NCBI RefSeq assembly: GCF_021608265.1
Contig: NZ_JAKIHP010000001.1
Coordinates: 682,001 to 746,000, forward strand
Direction: 5' to 3'
DNA from: Flavobacterium wongokense
GTDB taxonomy: Bacteria > Bacteroidota > Bacteroidia > Flavobacteriales > Flavobacteriaceae
Length of the DNA stretch: 64,000 nucleotides
Part shown: in pieces, positions 43,393 through 52,626 of the stretch
How positions within the stretch are numbered: the first letter of the stretch is position 1
Layout of the letters: every line of letters begins with the position of its first letter
Program-made: the position numbers and the translations under genes
The notes under the pieces: generated by a model
What the model was told of the DNA's origin: nothing
Database searches by the model: none
Seen by the model: the letters and a program-made list of their open reading frames with translations, nothing else

Positions 43393-44448
43393 ATGAAAGT
43401 AACTATAGACGGTCAGGAAATTGAAGTAGCTCCAGGAACGACAATCCTTCAGGCAGCTCGTATGATTGGTGGGGAATCTGTTCCGCCAGCCATGTGTTAT
43501 TATTCTAAACTAAAAGGAACCGGTGGAAAATGCCGTTGTTGTTTGGTTGACGTTACCAAAGGTAGCGAAGCCGATCCAAGACCGATGCCAAAATTAATGG
43601 CGTCTTGTGTGACTGGCTGCCAAGACGGAATGGAAGTAGCGAGTAAATCTTCTGACAGGGTAAAAGATGCCCGAAATGCGGTAACCGAATTCCTTTTAAT
43701 CAATCACCCATTGGATTGCCCGGTTTGTGACCAGGCCGGAGAATGTGATTTGCAGAATTTAAGCTTCGAACACGGAAAACTGCAACAGCGTTTTATCGAA
43801 GAAAAAAGGACTTTTGAACCTGAAAATATTGGTGACAAAATCCAATTGCATATGAACCGCTGCATTGTTTGCCAACGTTGCGTTGAAGTTGCTGACCAGT
43901 TGACCGATGGACGTGTTCACGGAGTATTGAATCGCGGGGATCATTCGCAGATTTCAACTTGTGTATCAGCTGCTATTGACAATGAATTTTCAGGAAACAT
44001 GATTGACGTTTGCCCGGTTGGAGCCTTAACAGATAAAACGTTCCGATTCAAATCGAGAGTTTGGTTCAACAAGCCTTTTGATGCACACAGGGAATGTACT
44101 ACTCCGGGTTGTTGTGGAAAAACCACGCTTTGGATGTTTGGAAACGAAATCCAGAGAGTTACAGCGCGTAAAGATCAGTACCATGAAGTCGAAGATTTCA
44201 TCTGTAATACGTGTCGTTTTGACAAAAAAGATGTGAATGACTGGGTAATTGAAGGTCCGAGAAGATTTGAGAAGGACTCCGTTATCAATCAGAATAATTA
44301 CACTAGAAAGTTAGAGAAAGTTGAAATCGCTACCGAAAAAGGAATCCTTATGGGAAGAGATATCGACCGTAAAAAAATCAGTATGACTGAGATTGACTAC
44401 AACGAAAAAATAGATGGTAACCCAGTAAATTCAAACAAAAATGGATAG
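43393..44448 (+). CDS. nuoG: NADH-quinone oxidoreductase subunit G, short form (no molybdopterin domain)
   Basis: 351 residues against the usual about 700-900. The N-terminal 2Fe-2S domain (N1b; MCYYSKL, GKCRCCLVD, ASCVTGC), the N5 site (HPLDCPVCDQAGECDLQ) and N4 site (NRCIVCQRC and DVCPVGALTDK) are complete. The following Fe4S4-type domain has CTTPGCC and FICNTC, so the classical N7 Cys spacing is disturbed, and the large molybdopterin-oxidoreductase-like part is absent. It overlaps nuoH by 8 bases. A short NuoG is, as far as I know, usual in Flavobacteriia. Confidence 0.92.
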   Translation: MKVTIDGQEIEVAPGTTILQAARMIGGESVPPAMCYYSKLKGTGGKCRCCLVDVTKGSEADPRPMPKLMASCVTGCQDGMEVASKSSDRVKDARNAVTEFLLINHPLDCPVCDQAGECDLQNLSFEHGKLQQRFIEEKRTFEPENIGDKIQLHMNRCIVCQRCVEVADQLTDGRVHGVLNRGDHSQISTCVSAAIDNEFSGNMIDVCPVGALTDKTFRFKSRVWFNKPFDAHRECTTPGCCGKTTLWMFGNEIQRVTARKDQYHEVEDFICNTCRFDKKDVNDWVIEGPRRFEKDSVINQNNYTRKLEKVEIATEKGILMGRDIDRKKISMTEIDYNEKIDGNPVNSNKNG

Positions 44449-45472
44449 TGCCTTTATTATAGAAAAAAGCGTTTTCATTGTAATCATTTTTGCTATAACT
44501 ATGGTTATGGCAATGTATTCTACCTGGGCTGAACGTAAGGTTGCTGCATTTTTGCAGGACCGTGTTGGCCCGAACCGTGCCGGTTGGGGTGGATTATTAC
44601 AACCACTTGCCGATGGTATGAAATTATTTGCCAAAGAGGAATTTGAACCTGACACCAAGAATAAATTCCTATTCTTTGTTGGTCCGGCTGTGGCGATGAG
44701 CACCGCTTTGATGACCAGTGCCGTAATTCCATGGGGTGATCGTTTAGAGATTTTTGGACGCACCGTTATCCTTCAGGCGACAGATATTGATGTTTCGTTA
44801 TTATACATTTTCGGAGTGGTTTCGGTAGGTGTTTACGGAATCATGATTGGTGGCTGGGCATCTAACAATAAATTCTCATTGATGGGAGCTGTTCGTGCAG
44901 CATCGCAGATGGTTTCTTATGAGGTTGCCATGGGATTATCAATCATCGCTTTGGTAATGATGACCGGGACTTTGAGCTTAAAAGAAGTTTCCTTGCAACA
45001 ACAGGGAATGAACTGGAATGTGTTTTATCAACCGGTTGGATTCTTAATCTTTTTAATCTGTGCTTTTGCGGAAACCAACAGGACGCCTTTTGATTTGGCA
45101 GAATGTGAATCGGAGTTGATTGGTGGTTACCACACCGAATATTCATCCATGAAAATGGGATTCTATCTGTTTGCCGAATATGCAAACATGTTTATTTCCT
45201 CAACGATTTTAGCTGTTCTTTATTTTGGCGGATATAATTATCCTGGCATGCACTGGATGGTGGAGAATGTTGGTGTAAATGCAGCAAACATTATAGGAAT
45301 CGGGGTTTTATTCATTAAAATATGCGCCTTCATATTCTTCTATATGTGGGTTCGTTGGACAATCCCTCGTTTTAGGTACGATCAATTGATGAATTTGGGA
45401 TGGAAGATTTTAATCCCGCTTTCGATTATCAATATTATTATAACAGGAATTTGCATCCTGGCTTTTAAATAA
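44441..45472 (+). CDS. nuoH: NADH-quinone oxidoreductase subunit H
   Basis: 343 residues, about eight to nine TM helices. Conserved loops AERKVAAFLQDRVGPNRAGW (first cytoplasmic loop) and FAETNRTPFDLAECESELIGG (quinone-channel loop) are intact. It joins the quinone site to the membrane arm. Overlaps nuoG by 8 bases. Confidence 0.97.
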   Translation: MDSAFIIEKSVFIVIIFAITMVMAMYSTWAERKVAAFLQDRVGPNRAGWGGLLQPLADGMKLFAKEEFEPDTKNKFLFFVGPAVAMSTALMTSAVIPWGDRLEIFGRTVILQATDIDVSLLYIFGVVSVGVYGIMIGGWASNNKFSLMGAVRAASQMVSYEVAMGLSIIALVMMTGTLSLKEVSLQQQGMNWNVFYQPVGFLIFLICAFAETNRTPFDLAECESELIGGYHTEYSSMKMGFYLFAEYANMFISSTILAVLYFGGYNYPGMHWMVENVGVNAANIIGIGVLFIKICAFIFFYMWVRWTIPRFRYDQLMNLGWKILIPLSIINIIITGICILAFK

Positions 45473-45483
45473 GAAAAGAAATT

Positions 45484-46035
45484 ATGTCAGCATCTATTCA
45501 GAGTATATCACTTTCCGGTAGAAAAAAACAGGTTTCCAACAAGGAAATGACGTTTTGGGAAAGATTATATCTAATAGCGATCATCAAAGGATTGGCTATT
45601 ACCATCAAACACTTTTTTAGAAAAAAAGCAACCATTCATTATCCGGAACAAACCCGTGCTTTTAGTCCGGTTTGGCGTGGAAGGCATATGCTGAAACGCG
45701 ATGAGCAAGGCCGTGAAAACTGTACCGCCTGTGGATTATGCGCTTTATCATGTCCGGCGGAAGCCATCACGATGAAAGCCGAAGAACGCAAACCAGGTGA
45801 AGAACATTTGTACCGCGAAGAAAAATATGCTTCGATTTATGAGATCAACATGCTGCGTTGCATTTTCTGTGGATTGTGTGAAGAAGCCTGTCCAAAAGAC
45901 GCTATTTACCTCACTCTTTCCAAAGAATTGGTTCCTTCAATGTACGAAAGGGAAGATTTCATTTTTGGAAAAGATAAACTGGTTATGCCTTTGGAAATGG
46001 CAATGAAAAATGCTCAACTTAAAAACGCTAACTAA
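45484..46035 (+). CDS. nuoI: NADH-quinone oxidoreductase subunit I (two 4Fe-4S)
   Basis: 183 residues. Two ferredoxin-type clusters N6a/N6b: CTACGLCALSCP and CIFCGLCEEACP. The N-terminus carries the amphipathic segment before FSPVWRGRHML. Its stop shares a base with the nuoJ start. Confidence 0.96.
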   Translation: MSASIQSISLSGRKKQVSNKEMTFWERLYLIAIIKGLAITIKHFFRKKATIHYPEQTRAFSPVWRGRHMLKRDEQGRENCTACGLCALSCPAEAITMKAEERKPGEEHLYREEKYASIYEINMLRCIFCGLCEEACPKDAIYLTLSKELVPSMYEREDFIFGKDKLVMPLEMAMKNAQLKNAN

Positions 46036-46556
46036 TGTCACCTATATTAATTACATTCTACTTTTTATCGGCCATTACGTTGGCAACAGCGTTCCTGACT
46101 ATTTATAGCAAAAACCCGATTCACAGTGCCATTTATCTGGTGCTTTGCTTCTTCTCAATAGCCGGACATTATTTACTGTTCAATGCGCAGTTTTTGGCAA
46201 TTGTACACATTATCGTTTACTCTGGTGCTATCATGGTACTCTTCCTGTTTACCATCATGTTGATGAACCTCAACAAGGAAGATGAGGTCCACAAGCCACG
46301 TATTACAAGACTTGGAGCAATTACTGTATTTATTTTGATGAGTGTTGTTTTGGTTACGATTTTCATCAATTCCAAAACCATTATGGGTGATTATGATGTC
46401 TCTGGTGAAGATTTCCAGTCGATCAAAAAATTGGGTAACGTATTGCTGAACGAATATATGGTGCCGTTTGAATTTGCTTCCATCCTATTATTGGTTGCAA
46501 TGATTGGTGTTGTTTTATTGTCTAAAAAAGAAAAAATAGGAAAGTCAAATGAATAA
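46035..46556 (+). CDS. nuoJ: NADH-quinone oxidoreductase subunit J
   Basis: 173 residues, five TM helices. The conserved [20 protein letters not shown] segment (TM3, with its characteristic pi-bulge in this family) is present. It overlaps nuoK by 8 bases. Confidence 0.94.
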   Translation: MSPILITFYFLSAITLATAFLTIYSKNPIHSAIYLVLCFFSIAGHYLLFNAQFLAIVHIIVYSGAIMVLFLFTIMLMNLNKEDEVHKPRITRLGAITVFILMSVVLVTIFINSKTIMGDYDVSGEDFQSIKKLGNVLLNEYMVPFEFASILLLVAMIGVVLLSKKEKIGKSNE

Positions 46557-46869
46557 TATTTTAAATCAAATAGGTATAGAAAATTACATTTTCCTTTCGG
46601 TACTGCTTTTTTGTATCGGAGTTTTTGGAGTATTGTACAGAAGAAATGCCATCATCGTATTCATGTCGATAGAAATCATGCTGAATGCTGTAAACCTATT
46701 GTTTGTTGCCTTTTCAACCTATCATCAGGATGCCGAAGGACAAGTATTTGTATTCTTCTCAATGGCTGTTGCCGCTGCCGAAGTTGCTGTAGGTTTGGCA
46801 ATCCTGGTTTCGGTATTTAGGAATATTGGCTCGATTGATATCGCGAATTTAAAGAACTTAAAAGGATAA
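46549..46869 (+). CDS. nuoK: NADH-quinone oxidoreductase subunit K
   Basis: 106 residues, three TM helices. The two conserved Glu of the proton path are seen in [15 protein letters not shown] (TM2) and [13 protein letters not shown] (TM3). Located between nuoJ and nuoL. Confidence 0.95.
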   Translation: MNNILNQIGIENYIFLSVLLFCIGVFGVLYRRNAIIVFMSIEIMLNAVNLLFVAFSTYHQDAEGQVFVFFSMAVAAAEVAVGLAILVSVFRNIGSIDIANLKNLKG

Positions 46870-46875
46870 TCTGGA

Positions 46876-48759
46876 ATGGACACAAATTTAGCTTTACTAT
46901 TACTCTTATCTCCATTTGTTGGATTTCTTTTCAATATTTTCTTCGGGAAAAAAGTGAGCAGGAATGTATCTGGTGCGATTGGAACGCTGACAGTTTTGGT
47001 TTCGTTCCTAATGAGCATCTGCTTTTTTGCACAACTGAACCAAAACGGGAAAGCTCTGGAAATCCATTTATTTGACTGGATTTCAGTTCACAATTTCAAA
47101 CTCGATTTCGGATTGCTGTTAGACCAATTATCATTGCTTTGGTTGTTATTCGTTACCGGAATTGGTTCGTTAATCCATTTGTACTCCATCAGCTATATGC
47201 ACGATGACGAGAATATGCATAAGTTTTTTGCATACCTGAACCTGTTCGTGTTCTTCATGATAACATTGGTAGTTGGAGACAATTTATTGGTAATGTTCAT
47301 CGGTTGGGAAGGTGTTGGATTGTGTTCTTACCTACTTATCGGATTCTGGCATAAAAACCAGGATTACAACGATGCGGCGAAGAAGGCATTTATCATGAAC
47401 CGTATTGGTGATTTGGGTTTCCTTATCGGAATTTTCCTTTTGGGCAGTCAATTCAATACCCTGAATTTCTCGGAATTAAAAGTGGCTCTTGGAGGTAACC
47501 TTTCTTTATATACCAATATTTGCCTTTGTTTTGCCGCTTTATGTTTGTTTATCGGAGCTTGTGGAAAATCGGCACAATTACCTTTATATACCTGGCTTCC
47601 TGATGCGATGGCTGGCCCGACTCCGGTTTCGGCATTGATCCACGCTGCGACGATGGTAACCGCGGGAATTTTTATGGTAACCCGAATGAATTTCCTATTC
47701 GATTTAACTCCGGAAGTACAAAACATCATAGCAATCGTTGGTGCTTTGACTGCCTTGGTTGCAGCTTCAATCGGTTTATTGCAGAACGACATCAAAAAAG
47801 TATTGGCGTATTCAACTGTTTCCCAATTGGGATTAATGTTCCTTGCTTTGGGATGTGGTGCTTACAATGTTGCGGTATTCCACGTAATCACACACGCTTT
47901 CTTTAAGGCCTGTCTGTTCCTGGGTTCAGGTTCTGTAATCCACGGATTGCACGGAGAACAGGATATGCGGAAAATGGGTGGTTTGCGCAAGGCGATGCCA
48001 ATCACTTTTTGGACGATGATGATTTCAACTTTGGCTATCGCTGGTATTTTCCCTTTTGCAGGTTTCTGGTCAAAAGACGAAATATTGATGGTCGCTTTCG
48101 AGCACAACACCATTTTATATGTTGTGGCTTCCATTGCTTCGATTATGACCGCTTTCTATATGTTCCGCTTGATGTACCTGACGTTCTTCAACGATTTCAG
48201 GGGAACAGAAGAACAAAAACACCATTTGCACGAAAGTCCAAGCCTGATTACAATTCCATTGGTAATTTTGGCAATCCTGGCGCTTATCGGAGGTGCGATT
48301 AATTTGCCTGGAAGCAATTGGCTAAACCATTTCCTGGAACCGATTTTGGCAACAAAACATGAAGAACACGCATTAGGAACCCACGAATACATGTTGATGG
48401 GAATTGCTTTGGCTGGTGCTGTTTTCGGAATACTTTGGGCGTATTCAAAATACATCAAACAAGGTTTTGTGCCAAAGCAGGACTCAGAAATTACAGGTTT
48501 CTCCAAAACGATATACAATTTATATTACGTTGACGAATTCTATACGTTCCTAATTGTAAGGCCATTGAACAGCCTGTCTAATTTCTTTAGGACAACCTTG
48601 GAAACAGCTTTAGGAAAACTGGTTTTTGGTTTTGGAACTGTGGCAAACGGATTGGGAACACAAGGTAAAAAATTACAGACCGGAAGTATTGGTTTATACT
48701 TGTTTGCTTTCGTAATTGGGGTTCTCGCCATCTTAACTTATTTATTTATAGCTCAATAA
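46876..48759 (+). CDS. nuoL: NADH-quinone oxidoreductase subunit L
   Basis: 627 residues, antiporter-like proton-pumping subunit. Landmarks: MFIGWEGVGLCSYLLIGFW (TM5 Glu), KSAQLPLYTWLPDAMAGPTP (TM7/8 Lys), LIHAATMVTAGIFMV and KKVLAYSTVSQLG. The C-terminal lateral helix and final TM (GLYLFAFVIGVLAILTYLF) complete it. Confidence 0.97.
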   Translation: MDTNLALLLLLSPFVGFLFNIFFGKKVSRNVSGAIGTLTVLVSFLMSICFFAQLNQNGKALEIHLFDWISVHNFKLDFGLLLDQLSLLWLLFVTGIGSLIHLYSISYMHDDENMHKFFAYLNLFVFFMITLVVGDNLLVMFIGWEGVGLCSYLLIGFWHKNQDYNDAAKKAFIMNRIGDLGFLIGIFLLGSQFNTLNFSELKVALGGNLSLYTNICLCFAALCLFIGACGKSAQLPLYTWLPDAMAGPTPVSALIHAATMVTAGIFMVTRMNFLFDLTPEVQNIIAIVGALTALVAASIGLLQNDIKKVLAYSTVSQLGLMFLALGCGAYNVAVFHVITHAFFKACLFLGSGSVIHGLHGEQDMRKMGGLRKAMPITFWTMMISTLAIAGIFPFAGFWSKDEILMVAFEHNTILYVVASIASIMTAFYMFRLMYLTFFNDFRGTEEQKHHLHESPSLITIPLVILAILALIGGAINLPGSNWLNHFLEPILATKHEEHALGTHEYMLMGIALAGAVFGILWAYSKYIKQGFVPKQDSEITGFSKTIYNLYYVDEFYTFLIVRPLNSLSNFFRTTLETALGKLVFGFGTVANGLGTQGKKLQTGSIGLYLFAFVIGVLAILTYLFIAQ

Positions 48760-48769
48760 TTTTTACATA

Positions 48770-50206
48770 ATGGATGTAACTACTATATTAATTTTACTTC
48801 TCGTTGGTGCGATTGCCACCTATTTTTCCGGAGATAAATTAGCTTCAAAAGTGGCGCTGGTTTTCAGTTTGGGTGCATTTGGCCTGTCGTTGAGCCTGCT
48901 TTCAACCTATTGCAATGGCGGAAATATCAGTTTTATTGCAAACTGGATTGACATTCCAAAAGTTGCACTGGCATTCAAAGCCGACGGACTTGCCATGGCA
49001 ATGGTTTTATTGACCACAGCATTAACGCCATTGATTATCTTCTCCTCATTTGGAAATTCATTCAACAACAGTAAAAATTTCTATGCCTTAGTGATGTTCA
49101 TGTCGTTTGCAATGACAGGAACTTTCCTTGCTGCTGATGGTTTATTGTACTATGTTTTCTGGGAATTAGCTTTGATTCCGATTTATTTCATCGCATTGAT
49201 TTGGGGTAATGGTGATGCTGAAAAACGCAAAAAAGCGGTCTTGAAATTCTTCATTTACACACTTGGAGGTTCCTTATTCATGCTGATTGCCTTCGCATAT
49301 TTATATTCAAAAGCAGACAGTTTCCTTTTAGAGGATTTATACAAATTAGATTTAACGGCTTCTGAGCAATGCTGGGTTTTCTTCGCATTCTTCTTAGCGT
49401 ATGCCATTAAAATTCCGATTATTCCTTTCCATACGTGGCAGGCAAAAGTATACCAAAAAGCACCAACCGTGGGAACGATGCTTTTATCGGGAATCATGCT
49501 TAAAATGGGATTGTACAGCGTTATCCGTTGGCAGCTGCCAATCGCACCTGACGCAGCAAAAACCTATATGCCGGTCTTAATCGGATTGAGCATTGCCGGA
49601 GTTATTTATGGTTCCATCGTTGCATTGCGTCAAAAGGATTTGAAAAAATTATTGGCGTATTCATCGTTAGCGCACGTTGGTTTAATCGCTGCTGGTTGCT
49701 ATACGTTAACCCTTGACGGATTAAGCGGTGCGGTTTTACAAATGATCGCTCACGGTTTTGTGATTGTTGGATTGTTCTTTGCTGCCGAAATTATTTTCAG
49801 AAGATATGAAACCCGCAAAATTGACGAAATGGGCGGAATCCGTACACAGACACCTAAGTTCACATCGATGTTCATGATTTTGGTTTTAGCATCTGTAGCA
49901 TTGCCGGGAACATTCAACTTTGTTGGGGAGTTTACCGTTTTGTACAGTTTAAGCCAAGTGAATGTATGGTTTGCAATATTGGGTGGAACGACCATTATTT
50001 TAGGGGCTTATTATATGCTGAAAATGTTCCAGAACAGCATGCTGGGTGAAACCAATGCTAAAGTTTTTGCAGAAGTTACCAGCAACGAAGCAATTACATT
50101 CGTTGTCATCATAGCCTTTTTATTATTCTTCGGATTGTATCCAAAACCGATTGTGGATTTGATTACGCCGAGTTTAAATGAAATTTTATCAAACATTAAT
50201 AGCTAG
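48770..50206 (+). CDS. nuoM: NADH-quinone oxidoreductase subunit M
   Basis: 478 residues, second antiporter-like subunit. YVFWELALIPIYF (TM5 Glu), KIPIIPFHTWQAKVYQKAPT and LKKLLAYSSLAHVG are visible. It starts 10 bases after nuoL and ends 7 bases before the preferred nuoN start. Confidence 0.97.
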   Translation: MDVTTILILLLVGAIATYFSGDKLASKVALVFSLGAFGLSLSLLSTYCNGGNISFIANWIDIPKVALAFKADGLAMAMVLLTTALTPLIIFSSFGNSFNNSKNFYALVMFMSFAMTGTFLAADGLLYYVFWELALIPIYFIALIWGNGDAEKRKKAVLKFFIYTLGGSLFMLIAFAYLYSKADSFLLEDLYKLDLTASEQCWVFFAFFLAYAIKIPIIPFHTWQAKVYQKAPTVGTMLLSGIMLKMGLYSVIRWQLPIAPDAAKTYMPVLIGLSIAGVIYGSIVALRQKDLKKLLAYSSLAHVGLIAAGCYTLTLDGLSGAVLQMIAHGFVIVGLFFAAEIIFRRYETRKIDEMGGIRTQTPKFTSMFMILVLASVALPGTFNFVGEFTVLYSLSQVNVWFAILGGTTIILGAYYMLKMFQNSMLGETNAKVFAEVTSNEAITFVVIIAFLLFFGLYPKPIVDLITPSLNEILSNINS

Positions 50207-50213
50207 TCCAAAA

Positions 50214-51584
50214 ATGAATACATTAATTGCCATATCAGGTTTAGGTGTTTTTTGCCTTATCGCTGAAATCTTTAATTTAAGAAAACTACTTGTTCCGGTT
50301 GCAGCATTGGGACTTTTAGCAATTCTTGGGCTTACCATTTCTGAGTTTGAAACACCAGCTTCCTTCTACAACAATATGATTGTTGTAAATAAATTTTCGG
50401 TAGCATTCTCAAGTTTGTTTATTATCCTTACCATATTTTTAGTCGCTTTGAGTGGCGACTTCTATAAAGACCATCCTACCAAGATTTCCGATTTCATTTC
50501 TATAAAGATTTTCCTTTTAGCCGGTTCAGTTGCTATGGTTTCGTTTGGGAACTTATCAATGTTTTTCTTAGGTATTGAAGTGCTTTCCATCTCGCTTTAT
50601 ATTTTGGCGGCAAGCCGAAGACTGGACATTAAAAGCAACGAAGCCGGAATGAAATATTTCCTTATGGGTTCATTTGCATCGGGTATAATCTTATTCGGAA
50701 TTTGTTTGGTGTATGGCGCTACAGGCTATTTTGATATGGCTGAAATCCACGATTTATCACAAGGTTTGGGAATGCCGGTTTGGTTTCCTATCGGAGTTGC
50801 ATTAATCGTTATTGGAATGTTATTCAAAATTGCTGCTGCTCCTTTCCATTTTTGGGCTCCGGATGTTTACGAAGGTTCTCCATCAATGACCACAGCAACC
50901 ATGAGTACTTTGGCAAAAGTTGTTGCCATGGCTACTCTTTATAAGCTATTAAATGATTTAATGCCAACCTTATCTCCTAAAGTTGAAATATTGATTGTTA
51001 TTATTTCTATCCTTTCAATGACTGTTGGAAATATAATGGCTTTGCGTCAAAAGAACGTAAAAAGAATGTTGGCTTTTTCGGGTATTTCACATGCCGGATT
51101 TATGGTTATGGCGTTGTTGAGTTTATCAACGGCAGCTACAACATTACTGTATTATACCGCGGCTTATGCTTTAGCAGGAATCGCTTCCTTTGCCGTGATT
51201 ATTTTTATTACGAAAGACAAAGACAACGAAGACATCTCCAACTTTAATGGTCTTGGAAAAACCAATCCGTTATTGGCCGCAATCTTAACAGCTTCATTAT
51301 TATCGATGGCCGGAATTCCTATTTTCTCTGGATTCTTTGCTAAGTTTATGCTATTTGCCAATACAATAAAAGCAGGTCATTTAATTGTGGTTATTGCCGC
51401 TGTAATCAACTCCATCATCAGTGTTGGTTATTATTTCAAATTGATTTTGGCGATGTATACTAAAGAAGCTACGAGTGAGAAACCAGCAGTTCCTTTTGTA
51501 TATACTGCTGTAGCTGTTTTAGCAATTTTGCTAAATATTGTAATCGGAATATGGCCTTCATTAGTGACCAATTTGTTGAGCTAA
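50214..51584 (+). CDS. nuoN: NADH-quinone oxidoreductase subunit N
   Basis: The start at 50214 (MNTLIAISGLG) avoids overlap with nuoM and gives 456 residues; a further Met at 50178 lies within the nuoM end. Third antiporter-like subunit: FFLGIEVLSISLYILAAS (TM5 Glu), KIAAAPFHFWAPDVYEGSP, and VKRMLAFSGISHAG are present. The aldo/keto reductase gene follows after six bases. Confidence 0.95.
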   Translation: MNTLIAISGLGVFCLIAEIFNLRKLLVPVAALGLLAILGLTISEFETPASFYNNMIVVNKFSVAFSSLFIILTIFLVALSGDFYKDHPTKISDFISIKIFLLAGSVAMVSFGNLSMFFLGIEVLSISLYILAASRRLDIKSNEAGMKYFLMGSFASGIILFGICLVYGATGYFDMAEIHDLSQGLGMPVWFPIGVALIVIGMLFKIAAAPFHFWAPDVYEGSPSMTTATMSTLAKVVAMATLYKLLNDLMPTLSPKVEILIVIISILSMTVGNIMALRQKNVKRMLAFSGISHAGFMVMALLSLSTAATTLLYYTAAYALAGIASFAVIIFITKDKDNEDISNFNGLGKTNPLLAAILTASLLSMAGIPIFSGFFAKFMLFANTIKAGHLIVVIAAVINSIISVGYYFKLILAMYTKEATSEKPAVPFVYTAVAVLAILLNIVIGIWPSLVTNLLS

Positions 51585-51590
51585 CCCAAA

Positions 51591-52625
51591 ATGAATTACA
51601 CCTTTTTACCGAATACTGATATCAAAGTCAGTAAAGTTTGCCTTGGAACCATGACTTTTGGGGAACAAAATTCCGAAAGTGATGCCCATTCCCAATTGGA
51701 TTTTGCGGTCGAAAAAGGAGTGAATTTCATTGATACTGCCGAAATGTATCCGATTGCAGCTCGTGAAGCAACGCTTGGAGCAACCGAAAGATACATAGGA
51801 AGCTGGCTGAAAAAATCGGGGAAAAGAGATGATTTGGTTGTGGCGACAAAAATTGCCGGTCCAAACCGAGGCATGGGCTATATCAGAAACCCTCTTGATT
51901 TTTCAAAAAGGAATATTCACGAAGCGGTAAACCTGAGCTTAAAGAATCTTCAGACTGATTATATCGATTTGTACCAAATGCATTGGCCCGAACGTGTAAT
52001 GAATATGTTTGGCCAGCGTGGAGTTTCCAAAATTGATACACAATGGAAGGAAAATTTCTTTGAAGTATTGAGCATTTACGATGGTTTGATAAAAGAAGGT
52101 AAAATCAAGCATATCGGGGTTTCCAATGAAAATCCGTATGGCGTAATGAAATTCATCAGCGAAAGCGAAAAACACAATCTTCCGCGAATTGTCACCATCC
52201 AAAATCCATTTTCATTATTAAACCGATTATATGAAATTGGATTATCCGAAATAGGTCTGCGTGAAAACGTTGGGCTATTGGCGTATTCTCCTTTGGCATT
52301 CAGCTTTTTGACCGGAAAACATTTGAACGGAATCCAACCCACATCGCGTTTGGGATTGTTTCCGCAGTTTACAAGATATTCTAACGAGAATTGCTTTAAA
52401 GCCACAAAATTGTACAAGGAATTAGCAGAATCCAACGGGATGACTTTGACCCAAATGGCTTTGGCATTCGTAAACCAACAGGATTTTGTAACCGCAACAA
52501 TTGTCGGCGCTACAACAATGGAACAACTTCAGGAAAACATTGCGGCATTTGACACCATTTTGTCTCCTAAAGTTATTTCAGATATTAATAAAATCCAGGA
52601 ATTGATTCCGAATCCTGCTCCTTAA
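51591..52625 (+). CDS. Aldo/keto reductase (Tas-like)
   Basis: 344 residues. NADPH-dependent reduction of aldehydes/ketones is expected. The AKR fold is evident: FIDTAEMYPIA (catalytic Asp/Tyr), the catalytic Lys in VVATKIAG, DLYQMHWPER (catalytic His), IGVSNENPYGVMKF, and AYSPLAFSFLTGK (NADPH binding). The length and DTAEMYP motif match the Tas/YajO group. It follows nuoN by six bases without a terminator, so it is probably the last gene of the nuo transcript. It converges on the next gene with a single base between stops. Confidence 0.92.
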   Translation: MNYTFLPNTDIKVSKVCLGTMTFGEQNSESDAHSQLDFAVEKGVNFIDTAEMYPIAAREATLGATERYIGSWLKKSGKRDDLVVATKIAGPNRGMGYIRNPLDFSKRNIHEAVNLSLKNLQTDYIDLYQMHWPERVMNMFGQRGVSKIDTQWKENFFEVLSIYDGLIKEGKIKHIGVSNENPYGVMKFISESEKHNLPRIVTIQNPFSLLNRLYEIGLSEIGLRENVGLLAYSPLAFSFLTGKHLNGIQPTSRLGLFPQFTRYSNENCFKATKLYKELAESNGMTLTQMALAFVNQQDFVTATIVGATTMEQLQENIAAFDTILSPKVISDINKIQELIPNPAP

Positions 52626-52626
52626 T

